The position numbers and the translations under genes were made by a program. The notes under the pieces are model-generated. The model did not search any database, had not been told where the DNA came from, and saw only the letters and a list, made by a program, of their open reading frames with translations. From an uncultured Rhizobiaceae group bacterium (GTDB lineage Bacteria; Pseudomonadota; Alphaproteobacteria; Rhizobiales; Rhizobiaceae): 64,000 bases of DNA. How positions within the stretch are numbered: position 1 is the stretch's first letter; each line of letters starts with the position of its first letter. The stretch is taken from assembly GCA_937930635.1 (NCBI GenBank), contig CALHCF010000002.1:205318-269317 (forward strand), in the 5' to 3' direction. Below, one piece after another: positions 36,847-47,061 of this stretch.

Positions 36847-37730
36847 CGCTTTACAGCATGACAGGCTTCGCCCGCAACGAAGGGCGGTCGGGCAGCACGC
36901 AATGGTCGTGGGAAATGCGGGCGGTCAACGGCAAGGGACTGGACGTTCGCTTGCGTCTGCCGCCGGGTACCGAACATCTTGAACAGGTGTTTCGCAAAGC
37001 CTGTGCTGGCTCTCTTGCGCGGGGCAATGTTCAGGTAGCTCTCACTATGGCCCACAATGGTGGAGAGGTCGCCCCAACGGTCAACTCCCAGGCGTTGCAA
37101 AGGGTGCTGTCGGCAATAAACGAAATCGACGAAAATGCCGAAACCGCCCGGTCTTCGGCAGCACAGATACTGGCATTGCGCGGCGTTCTGGATGTCAGTG
37201 AACCCCAGTTGAGCGACGAGGAAGGTGCTGTCCTTGATGAGGCGTTGACAGTAAGTTTCAACGAAACATTGAAATCGCTCAATGAGCACCGTGCCGTCGA
37301 GGGCCGGGCCCTGGCCGAAGTTTTGCTGGGCCATATCGAAAAAATTCAGGAACTGACAGCACAGGCCGAAGCGGATCCGGCGCGCAGCGCAAAGGCCATT
37401 GCAGAACGTATGTCCGATCAGGTGGGTAAGCTGATGGGGGCGGGGAGTGAACTTGATGAGGCGCGTCTTCATCAGGAAGTTGCCCTGCTTGCAACCAAGG
37501 CAGACATTCGCGAGGAACTGGACCGTCTGGCCGCTCACAGTACGGCTGCCCGCGACCTTATTGCCAGCGGCAGCCCTGTTGGACGCAAGCTTGAGTTTCT
37601 GGCCCAGGAATTCAACCGCGAATGCAACACGTTGTGTTCAAAATCCAATGCTGTGTCTCTGACCGCCATTGGCCTTGAATTGAAGGTCGTGATCGACCAG
37701 TTTCGCGAACAGATATTGAATGTGGAATAG
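36843..37730 (+). CDS. yicC: YicC family endoribonuclease
   Basis: Starts with the diagnostic SMTGFAR and has the C-terminal DUF1732 segment (FLAQEFNRECNTLCSKSN). YicC of E. coli is reported as an RNase involved in small-RNA decay. The start is a TTG at 36843 overlapping the mltG stop; an ATG five codons on would remove residues usual in the family. It has 295 residues and lies next to gmk, as in many bacteria. Confidence 0.92.
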   Translation: MTLYSMTGFARNEGRSGSTQWSWEMRAVNGKGLDVRLRLPPGTEHLEQVFRKACAGSLARGNVQVALTMAHNGGEVAPTVNSQALQRVLSAINEIDENAETARSSAAQILALRGVLDVSEPQLSDEEGAVLDEALTVSFNETLKSLNEHRAVEGRALAEVLLGHIEKIQELTAQAEADPARSAKAIAERMSDQVGKLMGAGSELDEARLHQEVALLATKADIREELDRLAAHSTAARDLIASGSPVGRKLEFLAQEFNRECNTLCSKSNAVSLTAIGLELKVVIDQFREQILNVE

Positions 37731-37733
37731 GCC

Positions 37734-38393
37734 ATGTCTGATTCTCAAACTCTGTCGCAGCTCAGATCCTCCGGCATTGATCGCCGTGGTTTGATGCTGG
37801 TTTTGTCCTCGCCATCGGGTGCCGGTAAATCGACAATCGCACGCAGGCTGCTGCGCGATGAACCGCAGCTTGAGTTGTCTGTATCCGTGACAACCCGCGA
37901 GCGTCGTGTCAGCGAGGTTGATGGCCAGGACTATCAGTTCATCGACAAGCGCGAATTTGAAATCATGCGCGACAACGGCCAGTTGCTTGAATGGGCCGAG
38001 GTACACAGCAATTTCTACGGAACCCCCTTTGAGCCGGTTCAGGAGGCAATGGCGGCCGGGCGTGACATGTTGTTTGATATCGACTGGCAGGGGGCGTTGC
38101 AGATGTTTGAAGCGGCGCGCGCAGATATTGTCAGCATTTTCATCCTGCCCCCCTCAATGGCGGAACTGCGAAACCGCCTGATCAGACGGGCCGAAGATTC
38201 CGATGATGTCATAGAGCGGCGGCTGGAGAATTCGCGCGTTGAGATGCAGCATTGGGGTGAATATGACTATGTGATTATCAATGATGATCTCAATCGCTCT
38301 TTCAGTGAGGTGCGCTCGATTCTCACGGCAGAACGCTTGCGGCGTGACCGGCGCGTCGGCCTGCATGAGTTTGTGGCGGGGCTGCTGGATTAG
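37734..38393 (+). CDS. gmk: Guanylate kinase
   Basis: Phosphorylates GMP to GDP. The P-loop is [10 protein letters not shown], and GMP-binding motifs include [17 protein letters not shown] and FYGTPF. An N-terminal extension of about 20 residues precedes the P-loop domain. It starts 3 bases after yicC. The stop codon overlaps that of the convergent rsmA (TTAG). Confidence 0.96.
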   Translation: MSDSQTLSQLRSSGIDRRGLMLVLSSPSGAGKSTIARRLLRDEPQLELSVSVTTRERRVSEVDGQDYQFIDKREFEIMRDNGQLLEWAEVHSNFYGTPFEPVQEAMAAGRDMLFDIDWQGALQMFEAARADIVSIFILPPSMAELRNRLIRRAEDSDDVIERRLENSRVEMQHWGEYDYVIINDDLNRSFSEVRSILTAERLRRDRRVGLHEFVAGLLD

Positions 38394-39247
38394 ATCCCGT
38401 CCAGCGCATTTGCCAGCGCTGCAAATTCCTCTATCGAGAGCGTCTCTGCCCTGCGGGTGCCATCAATATCTGCGGCCATGAGCAAGGCTTCTCCACCTTC
38501 TGATTTCAAACTCTGCCGCAACATCTTGCGGCGCTGCCCAAACGCCGCCTGGGTGATGCGCTCAATCGCATGAATGTTGGCCTGGACAGGGTTCAGATTG
38601 GGTTGAATCATAACAACCGATGACGTGACCTTGGGCGCTGGGGTGAAAGCCTGGGGCGGCAAGTCAAAAGCGATCTCGCTATAGGTGCGCCATGATGACA
38701 GGACGCCCAACCGGCCCCACGCCTTGTCCAAGGGTGAAGCTGTGATGCGTTGCGCAACTTCCTTTTGGAACATCAGCGTCATACCGTGCCAGAATGGCGG
38801 CCAGTTTTTAGTCCCAACCCATCGTGTAAACAGGGGCGTGGCGATGTTGTAGGGAAGGTTGGCTGCAATAATGATCTTGTCATTTTCCAGATCGGTTCCG
38901 GCATCTGCCAAAACGTCGCGGTGGTTCAGGCTCAGCGCATCGCCTTCAATGATGTGAAGACGATCATCGGTTGCCATGGCGATCTGCTCCAATGCCGGTA
39001 AACAACGGGCATCACGTTCAATCGCGACGACGCGGCGCGCTCCGTTGGCAAGCAGGGCACGGGTAAGGCCTCCCGGTCCAGGGCCAATCTCCAGCACAGT
39101 CGCGTTGGTAAGATCGCCCGCGGCCCGGCTGATTTTCATCGTCAGGTTGAGATCAAGCAGAAAGTTCTGACCAAGTGCTTTTCTGGCCGCCAGTCCATGG
39201 TCGCGAATTACATCGCGCAGGGGCGGCAGGTCGTCAATATGGCTCAC
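38390..39247 (-). CDS. rsmA: 16S rRNA dimethyltransferase (A1518/A1519)
   Basis: Dimethylates two adenines in the 3' hairpin of 16S rRNA. It has [12 protein letters not shown], the SAM motif [14 protein letters not shown] and the catalytic [10 protein letters not shown]. The start is GTG at 39247, overlapping the pdxA stop (GTGA). The 285 residues are of normal length. It is last in the lptF-to-rsmA row. Confidence 0.96.
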   Translation of the reverse strand: MSHIDDLPPLRDVIRDHGLAARKALGQNFLLDLNLTMKISRAAGDLTNATVLEIGPGPGGLTRALLANGARRVVAIERDARCLPALEQIAMATDDRLHIIEGDALSLNHRDVLADAGTDLENDKIIIAANLPYNIATPLFTRWVGTKNWPPFWHGMTLMFQKEVAQRITASPLDKAWGRLGVLSSWRTYSEIAFDLPPQAFTPAPKVTSSVVMIQPNLNPVQANIHAIERITQAAFGQRRKMLRQSLKSEGGEALLMAADIDGTRRAETLSIEEFAALANALDGI

Positions 39248-40314
39248 GAGATGGTGCCTGTCTCAGCCCGGCTCATCTGGTCAGCCATTGTCAAAGCCGC
39301 AACAAAACTGGCGGGGTTGGCGGTGCCTTTTCCGGCCAGATCATAAGCGGTGCCGTGATCCGGTGATGTACGGATGAACGGTAATCCCAGAGTTACATTT
39401 ACTGTCTCTTCAAACGCCAAAGCCTTGGCTGGAATGAGCGCCTGATCGTGATACATGCAAACCGCGACATCATATTTTTCCCGTGCTGCGGCATGGAACA
39501 TGGTGTCTGCGGGGAGGGGGCCGAAGCAATTGATACCTGCTTTTTGAAGAGTGCTGATGGCAGGTGCGATAATCGTTTCGTCTTCCTTTCCCATGGCACC
39601 GTTTTCCCCGGCATGGGGATTGAGGCCGCTTATGGCAACGCGTGGAGACGCGATATCAAAACGGTCGGTCAGGTCACGCGCGGCAATTGTCACTGTCTCG
39701 ACAATATCCTCGCTCGTCAGAGCTCCGGGAACTTCACTTAAGGGGATATGGATGGTCACAGGTATGGCACGCAGCTGTGGCCCCGCAAGCATCATGACCG
39801 GCCTTGCGCCTTCTTTTGCTCCCGGCCATTGAGCCGATAGGGAACCGAGGAACTCCGTGTGACCGGGAAAATCAAATCCCGAATTGTATAGTGATTTCTT
39901 GTTTATCGGGAGCGTCACAAGCCCGGCGGCAAACCGTGAGCGGATCATGTCAACGCCCGTTGAAATAGCTTCGACGATACCTTGTGAATTCTCGCCTGAA
40001 GGCACACCGGGTGAACCGGAAAAACGGTTCTTGAGACGAACAACCGGAAGCTTCGATGAAAAATTTTCAAAGGCCGCTGTGGCGATATCCTGATGTTCCA
40101 GACATTCGTGCAACTCAACATCGAGCCCAAGCGCCTTTGCCTGTATGCTCAGGTGATCAGGGTCACAGAGGAGCACAAAGGGAGGAAGGCGCCGGGCAGA
40201 ACTCTCGCTTTGCGCCAACCATGCCTGCAACGCGATTTCCGGGCCAATGCCCAGCGGGTCCCCTATGGATACGACGAGCGGAAGTGGTGCGGTCGACGGA
40301 TTTTCAGGGGTCAC
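39244..40314 (-). CDS. pdxA: 4-hydroxythreonine-4-phosphate dehydrogenase
   Basis: A step of the DXP-dependent pyridoxal phosphate pathway. It has [31 protein letters not shown] (His/metal region), [11 protein letters not shown] and the C-terminal [12 protein letters not shown] with [11 protein letters not shown]. The start is GTG at 40314 and the length 356 residues. It lies 21 bases after the SurA-like gene; the pdxA-rsmA-surA-lptD association is widely conserved. Confidence 0.96.
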   Translation of the reverse strand: MTPENPSTAPLPLVVSIGDPLGIGPEIALQAWLAQSESSARRLPPFVLLCDPDHLSIQAKALGLDVELHECLEHQDIATAAFENFSSKLPVVRLKNRFSGSPGVPSGENSQGIVEAISTGVDMIRSRFAAGLVTLPINKKSLYNSGFDFPGHTEFLGSLSAQWPGAKEGARPVMMLAGPQLRAIPVTIHIPLSEVPGALTSEDIVETVTIAARDLTDRFDIASPRVAISGLNPHAGENGAMGKEDETIIAPAISTLQKAGINCFGPLPADTMFHAAAREKYDVAVCMYHDQALIPAKALAFEETVNVTLGLPFIRTSPDHGTAYDLAGKGTANPASFVAALTMADQMSRAETGTIS

Positions 40315-40335
40315 CAGTCGATCCTGACTGTCGAA

Positions 40336-41304
40336 TTACCTGCGGTTGATCTTGGCGCGTTTTCTAAGCTCTGCAATGTACTTTTTTTCCATTTCACCGG
40401 CGGCTTTTTGAATGCCACCGTCAGCGAAAATATCGCTAAGCTCGTTTGCCTTTGTCTTGATCTGCCGCGATTTGCATATCGCAATCATCTCGACGCCTTT
40501 TTCGGTGTCAACAACCGGCGTCACTTTCCCAACCGGAGTGCTCGAAATCTTGTCTCTCCAGCGATCAGGTAATTGAGAAACCATAACGCGACCGCGATCA
40601 ACAACCGATACGTTCTTCAATCCTTTTGCCAGGCTTTTGGTGCCGGTGCATCCATTCATGCGGTTGCGGAAATTCTTCGCGTCCTTGCGCCGTTGCGCCA
40701 GGAGTGCCTTGCGTTTGCCGGCTGGCACCAGAAACACCACCTGTTGGATGGTAAATTCGTCAACCTGCTTGGTCTTTGCTTTTGGATCAATCAACCATCT
40801 TTGAGCTTGAGTGTTTGACCCGCTGCGTGTGGGAGTTCCACGTGCCTCGACCTGAAGACGGGCAGAAACCGCACGCTGCCAGCTCATCTGGGCTCTGATA
40901 AATTGCTTGAACCCTCGCACGGTCACGCCTGAGCGGGCCATGATCTGGTTCAGGGCTTTCAAGGGCATTTTATTGCGTTTTGCAAAACGCCCATAGGCTT
41001 CGTTCACCTGCTTGTCGCCAACAACAAGACGCAGGCGGCGCGCTTCCTGCATTTTCAGCGATTCTTCTATCAGCTCGTCTGTTGCAAGCTTGCGGTGATT
41101 GCCCTTGATACGGCGCAGCTTGAAAAATGCCGCGCGTCGTTTGATGTCGTTTGTGGTTATGGCGCTTTTGTTGACCGTGACGGCTATTTTGCTTTGGCCA
41201 AACGCATGTTCCAGCGGCAGCGCTACGACAAGGCCTGCCAGCAATGCAGCGCTGGCAATTTTGCGTATTGTCTGTTCCGCCCCAAGCGAAAGAAAAGTGG
41301 TCAT
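40336..41304 (-). CDS. SurA-like periplasmic chaperone with degenerate PPIase domain
   Basis: A predicted exported protein of 322 residues with a signal segment (KIASAALLAGLVVALPLEHAFG) and the SurA N-terminal fold (ITTNDIKRRAAFFKLRR, then LIEESLKMQEARRL). The following parvulin-like part (EFTIQQVVFLVPAG ... GKVTPVVDTEKGVEMIAIC) is shorter and more basic than a true PPIase domain. In E. coli SurA helps fold outer-membrane proteins including LptD, encoded just upstream here. The start is ATG at 41304 or GTG at 41316. Confidence 0.82.
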   Translation of the reverse strand: MTTFLSLGAEQTIRKIASAALLAGLVVALPLEHAFGQSKIAVTVNKSAITTNDIKRRAAFFKLRRIKGNHRKLATDELIEESLKMQEARRLRLVVGDKQVNEAYGRFAKRNKMPLKALNQIMARSGVTVRGFKQFIRAQMSWQRAVSARLQVEARGTPTRSGSNTQAQRWLIDPKAKTKQVDEFTIQQVVFLVPAGKRKALLAQRRKDAKNFRNRMNGCTGTKSLAKGLKNVSVVDRGRVMVSQLPDRWRDKISSTPVGKVTPVVDTEKGVEMIAICKSRQIKTKANELSDIFADGGIQKAAGEMEKKYIAELRKRAKINRR

Positions 41305-41389
41305 GACTTGTCTCACAGTTTTCTACCCCGGCATATCCCGTAGAGCGATAGTCTAGCAATAAGGTGAAAGGATGAAAATAAAGATCGTG

Positions 41390-43798
41390 TTAGAACACAG
41401 AACCTTCGTCGTTTGATCCAATATCGATGTCGCCATCAAACTCGCCCAGGGTGCGCAGTGTTATGCGAAATTGCGCTGTTCGGGTCGTTTGACCATTGTT
41501 GGCGTTGGTTTCGGAATAGACAAGCGCGAAATTGAAACAATCGCAACTGTAGGTCAGGCCATAGGACTGGCTGAGAAGGAAGCTGTCCTGAACATCGTAC
41601 TGATAGGCTGCAAATGCCGACCATCCAGGGCTGAACGAATAGCTGACAGTGCCGCCAACCTGCTCTCTGTCATCGGCAAATCCGGTATCGGGTTGTCCAT
41701 CGATAAAGGTGTAGTTGGCGACGGTGCTGATGTTGCCATATCTGAATGCGAGTGCAGCTTCGCCACGCCGTAAATCAAATGTATCCTCGTCGAACCGGCC
41801 TTTGACATTGAAGGTGAGGCCGTTTGGGGTGATGGCTCCAAACGACGCCACATAGTCGGAGACATCGGATTCCAGCCCGGATTCTTCACCCGTGTTTACA
41901 AGATCATCAAGCCGTGAAAAAGAGTTCTCGCCCGCCAGATGGTAGGACTGGCCAATCAGGGCATTAAGCGCAAGCCCGCCTGCAAATATGCCTGAATAGC
42001 GCAACCCGACATTGGCGCGGATCCCTTCTTCAATCCTGTCATAACCGGAAAACTTGTCCCGTTCGAACAATGTGGTGGTATCGAACACCAGACTTTGCGC
42101 ATCTTCGTTGGGAAGGACCCCGTCAAACCCAAGGTCAGGCCGCACGAACACATTGGCTACCGGCTCAAAAACATGGCTTGAAGTCGCCGTTCTTGCCAGG
42201 ATGGGATAACTGATTTCCAGACCGGCTGTCGGCATGAAACGGAACTGGGAGCCGTCGTCAACGGAAAACCCGGGGGCATCGATCTGCGTTGCAAGGCCGG
42301 TGCCGTTTGTTGTTACCCAGTCAGCGCGAAGGGAAGCAGAAGGGGTGATTGAAAGACCGCCGCTCGTTGTGAGCGTCTTTTTCCAGCTTGCGTCAACGCT
42401 GGCCCGTGTGGTCTCACCTTCCAGCCCGTGAGTCCGGTTGTCGCCGGACAGCGTGTTGACAACATTCGCCTCGTCTCTCTGCAGGCTGGTGACGTTGACA
42501 TCGAGATTGAACTGACCGCCGGTATAGGGACTGTTCTTTTCATAATTATAATCAAGAAGCGGGCGGATGATTGCCTGTTGATCTTCATCCTGAAATGCGT
42601 CGGACCGGGAGGTGATGAGGGAAGGTTGAATCAGATATTGATAGGCTGAAAGATCAAAGAAACTGCGTTTATTGAGGCCGCGCAGAAAGACTTCGTTGGT
42701 AATATTCTGGCTGGTATAACCGTCAATTTCGTAGTCGCGCGAGAAGCTCTCGTCTGACTGAGCAAGATAGTTCCAGCCAAAGGTCCAGCGGGGGTTGATG
42801 TTAAACAGCCCCGTGGTGGCAAACATGCCCCTGTCGGAAACCGAATTGCTGGGTGCAAACGAGAAGCTGTCAGGGTCCTGCTGGTTTATGCCTGCCGCCT
42901 GCAGGGTGTAGAAACCGTTTTCAAGCTGATGACGCCACTCGACCTGCCCCAAAAAGCCCTGTCTTGAAAAAGCACCCACCGTGAACGTCAGATCATGACT
43001 GTCACCTGTCACCAGGAAATAGGGTTGACGGTACCAAAGGCCCAACTCCTCGGTATAACCGGCCCGGCCAATCAAAAAACCGCTCTTTCGCTTAACTGAT
43101 GGATCCGCATGCTTGAAATAGGGCAGATAAGCGATTGGCTTACCAAACAGCTCAAAAGTCGCGTCTTCGTAAGCGATGGTTTTCTCAACACCGTCTGAGG
43201 TAACCTTGCGCGCCTTTATCTGCCACAGCGGCGGCCCCACATTGCTCTTCTTGCAGGTCTTGCAGGCGGTATAGACGCCGTTGTTGAAGACGGTTTTATC
43301 ACCGGCAAATCTTTGCGCACTCTCTGCTGCAAAAGTGGTGCGTTCGGGTGTTTCAACACGCAACGCATTAACGAAGCCCTCGCTGAAATCATCGGTCAGA
43401 TCGATTTCCTGCGCAAAGACTATATTACCATCCGGCTCCCGGATCTCCACATTGCCGAAAGCTTTCACCTTGCGGGTCTGCTGATTGTAGGTGACCTGCC
43501 GTGCAACGACATTGTAGCCATCATAGTCGAGCTGCACATTGCCGCTCGCCGTCACGGTTTCAGCATCATTGTCGTAGACGAGTTGATCGGCTTTCAGGAA
43601 AAGCTGTGCATCGGGATCGCGGGGGCGAAGCTGCCGTTCGCCGGTGCTTGATCTTTCCTCGACCAGCTGGGCATGGGAAAGCCCTGTCACCGCCGCAAAA
43701 GCGCTGCCAGCCAGCAGTGTCGCCAGAACCACGCGCACCAACAGCCCGCTGTTGCGGACACCACGCGCGCGCAGTTTGCTGAGCAGGAAACTGGTCAC
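41390..43798 (-). CDS. lptD: LPS-assembly protein LptD
   Basis: Outer-membrane beta-barrel that inserts lipopolysaccharide. It has a signal peptide (VVLATLLAGSAFAAVTGLSHA), the N-terminal OstA/LptA-like domain (LVYDNDAETVTASGNVQLDY), a CKTCKKS cysteine pair near residue 180, a barrel domain and the C-terminal CDCFNFALVY pair. These cysteines may form the inter-domain disulfides known for LptD. The 802 residues are of normal length. The start is GTG at 43798 with AGGAG 6 bases upstream. Confidence 0.95.
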   Translation of the reverse strand: MTSFLLSKLRARGVRNSGLLVRVVLATLLAGSAFAAVTGLSHAQLVEERSSTGERQLRPRDPDAQLFLKADQLVYDNDAETVTASGNVQLDYDGYNVVARQVTYNQQTRKVKAFGNVEIREPDGNIVFAQEIDLTDDFSEGFVNALRVETPERTTFAAESAQRFAGDKTVFNNGVYTACKTCKKSNVGPPLWQIKARKVTSDGVEKTIAYEDATFELFGKPIAYLPYFKHADPSVKRKSGFLIGRAGYTEELGLWYRQPYFLVTGDSHDLTFTVGAFSRQGFLGQVEWRHQLENGFYTLQAAGINQQDPDSFSFAPSNSVSDRGMFATTGLFNINPRWTFGWNYLAQSDESFSRDYEIDGYTSQNITNEVFLRGLNKRSFFDLSAYQYLIQPSLITSRSDAFQDEDQQAIIRPLLDYNYEKNSPYTGGQFNLDVNVTSLQRDEANVVNTLSGDNRTHGLEGETTRASVDASWKKTLTTSGGLSITPSASLRADWVTTNGTGLATQIDAPGFSVDDGSQFRFMPTAGLEISYPILARTATSSHVFEPVANVFVRPDLGFDGVLPNEDAQSLVFDTTTLFERDKFSGYDRIEEGIRANVGLRYSGIFAGGLALNALIGQSYHLAGENSFSRLDDLVNTGEESGLESDVSDYVASFGAITPNGLTFNVKGRFDEDTFDLRRGEAALAFRYGNISTVANYTFIDGQPDTGFADDREQVGGTVSYSFSPGWSAFAAYQYDVQDSFLLSQSYGLTYSCDCFNFALVYSETNANNGQTTRTAQFRITLRTLGEFDGDIDIGSNDEGSVF

Positions 43799-43831
43799 AC
43801 GTTGCTCCTGCCAACCAAGATATTTCCCATA

Positions 43832-44095
43832 TTACTCAATGCAACAACCTGTATCGGGTCCCCATCCGCATGCTGTGATATGTTCCATATCTTCGACCCC
43901 GAAACGACACCACAGTGCACGGCGCAAATACACCACAAATACCGTCAAAATACCACCCGCAAAAGCACCGGTCATTAAGCATTTGGGAGAGATCGTTAAC
44001 GTTACCGCAAGCGCCGGACCGCAGCCGCAAAATGCAGGGTGCAAAGAGCGAAGACGGGCCTTGAGGAAATCGGTCACGAAAGCGCCATCCATCAT
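43832..44095 (-). CDS. Small cysteine-rich membrane ORF at the expected lptG position
   Basis: Not recognised. The ATG at 44095 overlaps the lptF stop by four bases (ATGA) and the frame runs 87 codons to 43832, stopping 33 bases before lptD. The product has two hydrophobic stretches (about 26-38 and 42-57, with GAFAGGILTVFVVYLRR) and seven cysteines, clustered as FCGCGPAL and at the end as ACGWGPDTGCC. Codon use looks like that of the neighbours. LptG, normally about 360 residues, is expected here in rhizobia; this ORF shows no LptG similarity that I can see. It could be a real coupled gene or chance remnant sequence. Confidence 0.5.
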   Translation of the reverse strand: MMDGAFVTDFLKARLRSLHPAFCGCGPALAVTLTISPKCLMTGAFAGGILTVFVVYLRRALWCRFGVEDMEHITACGWGPDTGCCIE

Positions 44096-45303
44096 GCGGC
44101 CCGCTCTTTCGAGACGGCTTGGCGCCGTCGCAACCTGTGCGTCAAAAAGCTCCATCCCCCCGCCACTTTGGCGACAAATCCGGCCATGGCCTTCAAGAGC
44201 GAAGGGGGAAGAGCTGTGCGGTCTGTCGCCAGAACAAACGAGGCGGCAGCAATACCCACAACGGGAATCCCCCACATCGCGAATATAAGGTTGGCGTTGG
44301 ACCGCGCCGCGCCTTCCAGCCCGATCGCCGCCCCTCGCAAGACAATGATGATACAGCTTGTGGCAATCACAACGAGCATATGACTTTGCCGGTGCGAACT
44401 GGGATTACCCATAAATGCCAGCACGATAAGCACAACCATCACCGGGTAGAGCCCCCCGGTCAACCGCACATGAAGCTCGGCCCAGTAGCGCCCGGGAAAT
44501 TTTTTGTAGAACGCATCATCGGAGGACGGGGAAAGGAGATGTGATGTCGGCACCTCCATCTGGCTTTGAAACCCGTTGATTTTCGCCCCTGAAAAACTGG
44601 AGAGATTGAAGGCATAGGCATCGAATTTGATGATGGACAGATTTTCCGCCCCCGTGGTCTGCCGCTGTATCTCCCCATCATTCAACAGCAGGTATGAATT
44701 GCCATTGACCTTTGATATAGCCCCGCGCCGCGCCAGATAAGTCAGCGTTTCCTTAGGGTTGCGGGTATCGAGGATAAAGACGCCCTGGAGTTCACCACCC
44801 GGCTGACGCCCTGCAATATGGAACGTGAGTTCATGGCCCACATTTTGAAACTGACCTTCCTTGACAACCACGGACACAAGGTCGGCGCGCACCTGGGTAA
44901 CGAACTGACGCAGTGTGAGCATCGATGAGGGGCCAACCCATATGTGCAGGGTGTAAACCAGGATCGACGTGGCAAGCCCAAGAACGAGAAAGGGCTTTGC
45001 CAGGCTAAGGCGCGATGCGCCGGAAGCATGAATGACCGCCATTTCCGAATCATGCGTCAGAGTATTGATGGTCTTGATCAGGGCAATCAGCAGCGCCATT
45101 GGCACCACGGCGGCGGTTAGTGTCGGGACAGCCAGCGTGATGATCTGCAGATAGACCAGAATGCCCTGTCCCTTGTTGAGAATCACATCTACCTGCTGAA
45201 CAGCGCGCACAATCCAGATCACGCCGATCAGGCCGCCTGCCGCAACCAGAAGCGTGAACAAAGCCTTTTTGAAGATGTAGCGCTCAAGAAGCGTCAGACC
45301 CAT
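44092..45303 (-). CDS. lptF: LPS export ABC permease LptF
   Basis: Inner-membrane subunit of the LptB2FG lipopolysaccharide extractor. The YjgP/YjgQ fold is clear: three N-terminal helices (LLERYIFKKALFTLLVAAGG), HDSEMAVIHASGASRLSLAKP (coupling helix for LptB), a periplasmic jellyroll domain, and three C-terminal helices. LTFHIAGRQPGGELQGVFI and ADLVSVVVKEGQF identify it as LptF rather than LptG. The ATG at 45303 has TGGAGA upstream. The 403 residues are of normal length. No LptG partner is found next to it. Confidence 0.88.
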   Translation of the reverse strand: MGLTLLERYIFKKALFTLLVAAGGLIGVIWIVRAVQQVDVILNKGQGILVYLQIITLAVPTLTAAVVPMALLIALIKTINTLTHDSEMAVIHASGASRLSLAKPFLVLGLATSILVYTLHIWVGPSSMLTLRQFVTQVRADLVSVVVKEGQFQNVGHELTFHIAGRQPGGELQGVFILDTRNPKETLTYLARRGAISKVNGNSYLLLNDGEIQRQTTGAENLSIIKFDAYAFNLSSFSGAKINGFQSQMEVPTSHLLSPSSDDAFYKKFPGRYWAELHVRLTGGLYPVMVVLIVLAFMGNPSSHRQSHMLVVIATSCIIIVLRGAAIGLEGAARSNANLIFAMWGIPVVGIAAASFVLATDRTALPPSLLKAMAGFVAKVAGGWSFLTHRLRRRQAVSKERAA

Positions 45304-45412
45304 GGAATCTCCATTCACCGCATCATAGCGAAACAGTGCCCCGGCAGTCGCATTTCATGCCGCAATTTCAAACCATTGCGAACATATGTTGCGCGGGATT
45401 TAAGGACTCGTA

Positions 45413-45505
45413 ATGGCTAAAAAGCGGCGAAGATACAGGGTTTTCCCTTTCTTTTTGCTCCGTTGCAATTTGGCATCATGCCTGGTCTGGCCTCTGTCAA
45501 TGTGA
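45413..45505 (+). CDS. Possible 30-residue leader peptide upstream of pepA
   Basis: The ATG at 45413 has TAAGGA 7 bases upstream and opens a 30-codon frame. The peptide begins [10 protein letters not shown] and continues with a hydrophobic stretch ([18 protein letters not shown]) before TGA. A basic start plus a hydrophobic segment is typical of small membrane peptides. It ends 74 bases before pepA. There is no homology support; it could be chance. Confidence 0.25.
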   Translation: MAKKRRRYRVFPFFLLRCNLASCLVWPLSM

Positions 45506-45579
45506 CCCATTTACTTAACGGTCACAAAACGCAATCATCGCCCATTATTCACAATTCATGCATTTGCATTGGACCCTCC

Positions 45580-47061
45580 ATGACTTCTTTGCCTTCCATC
45601 AGTTTTTCCGCTGCCTCTGCTCCCAAGAAAGGATGCCTGATTCTGTTGACCGACAAGAACAACACTCTGGGCACCGGCGCAAAAACCTACGGGGCTATTG
45701 TCACCAAAGCGATGGGTGCAGCGGGCTTCAAAGGTGGTTTTGGCAAGAAACTGGACATCATCACGCCTCAGGGCACCGATCTGGACCGCATCATTGTCCT
45801 TGGTCTTGGAGATACCGGCGAACTTAACGAACATTCATGGCTGCGCCTGGGCGGCAGCATTGGGGCGAGTTTAACTGACGTCAAGAAGGCGGCCGTGGTG
45901 CTTGAGATTCCTGGAAAACGTGGCCCGGTAACGCCCCGCCAGGCAACTGATATCGCCCAGGGCCTGACACTCAGCGCCTACCGTTTTGATCATTACAAGA
46001 CGGGTGCCAAGAAGAAGAAAACCGTTGCCACGAAAGTCTCACTGCTCACCAAATCTGCGGCCGCAGCCAAGTCACTTTGGCAAAGCCAGAGCGGTGTCAC
46101 TGATGGTGTGATGGTGGCGCGTGATCTGGTGAATGAACCGGCCAATGTCCTCACTCCCAAGGAATTTGCCAAACGCGCAAGCAGTCTTAAAAAACTTGGC
46201 TGTTCCGTTGAAATACTTGATGAAAAAGCCATGGGAAAACTGAAGATGCAAGCGCTTCTGGGCGTATCTCAGGGGTCGCGCAATCCGCCGCGCATGGCGA
46301 TTATCCAATGGAAGGGCAGCAAGAAAAAGGAACGTCCCATCGCTTTTGTTGGCAAAGGGGTGACCTTCGATACAGGCGGCATCTCCATAAAACCGTCGGG
46401 TGGAATGGAAGATATGAAGGGCGATATGGGAGGGGCGGCGGCTGTTACCGGACTGATGCACGCTCTGGCCGCCCGAAAGGCAAAGGTTCACGCTATTGGT
46501 ATCATTGCTCTTGTCGAGAACATGCCCGATGGCGACGCGCAGCGCCCCGGCGATATTGTCACATCCATGTCCGGGCAGACGATTGAGATTATCAATACTG
46601 ATGCAGAAGGGCGTCTGATTCTTGCCGATGCTCTGTGGCACTGCAACAAGAAATTCAAACCCAAGTTCATGATCAATCTGGCGACGTTGACCGGCGCTAT
46701 TCTGGTGGCGCTGGGCAATCAGCATGCCGGAATGTTCTCAAATGACGATGCCTTGTCGCAGGAACTGTCCACCGCCGGGCTGGCCACTCACGAACGGGTC
46801 TGGCGTATGCCGCTGGGCCCTGAATACGACAAGATGATTGATTCAAAGAACGCCGATATGAAAAATAGTTCAGGTCGTTACGCCGGATCGATAACTGCGG
46901 GGCAGTTTTTGCAGCGTTTTGTGGAGAAGACACCCTGGGCCCACCTTGATGTGGCGGGTACAGCGATGAATTCACCGCGAACGGAAGTCAGCAAAAGCTG
47001 GGCGTCCGGCTTTGGTGTTCGTCTGCTGGACCGGCTGGTTGCCGATAATTATGAGGATTGA
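45580..47061 (+). CDS. pepA: Leucyl aminopeptidase (M17)
   Basis: A cytosolic hexameric zinc/manganese aminopeptidase; some PepA proteins also bind DNA. The family signature [12 protein letters not shown] is present, as are [17 protein letters not shown], the metal residues in [12 protein letters not shown], and the C-terminal [11 protein letters not shown] used the ATG at 45580 (493 residues); the frame extends upstream without family similarity. Its stop TGA abuts the stop of the convergent small gene, the two forming TGATCA. Confidence 0.95.
   Translation: MTSLPSISFSAASAPKKGCLILLTDKNNTLGTGAKTYGAIVTKAMGAAGFKGGFGKKLDIITPQGTDLDRIIVLGLGDTGELNEHSWLRLGGSIGASLTDVKKAAVVLEIPGKRGPVTPRQATDIAQGLTLSAYRFDHYKTGAKKKKTVATKVSLLTKSAAAAKSLWQSQSGVTDGVMVARDLVNEPANVLTPKEFAKRASSLKKLGCSVEILDEKAMGKLKMQALLGVSQGSRNPPRMAIIQWKGSKKKERPIAFVGKGVTFDTGGISIKPSGGMEDMKGDMGGAAAVTGLMHALAARKAKVHAIGIIALVENMPDGDAQRPGDIVTSMSGQTIEIINTDAEGRLILADALWHCNKKFKPKFMINLATLTGAILVALGNQHAGMFSNDDALSQELSTAGLATHERVWRMPLGPEYDKMIDSKNADMKNSSGRYAGSITAGQFLQRFVEKTPWAHLDVAGTAMNSPRTEVSKSWASGFGVRLLDRLVADNYED

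Noticed and set aside
44092..45303. Reading the permease as LptG
   Set aside because: The N-terminal helices, the KEGQF region and the LTFHIA...GVFI stretch match LptF; therefore LptG is taken as absent.
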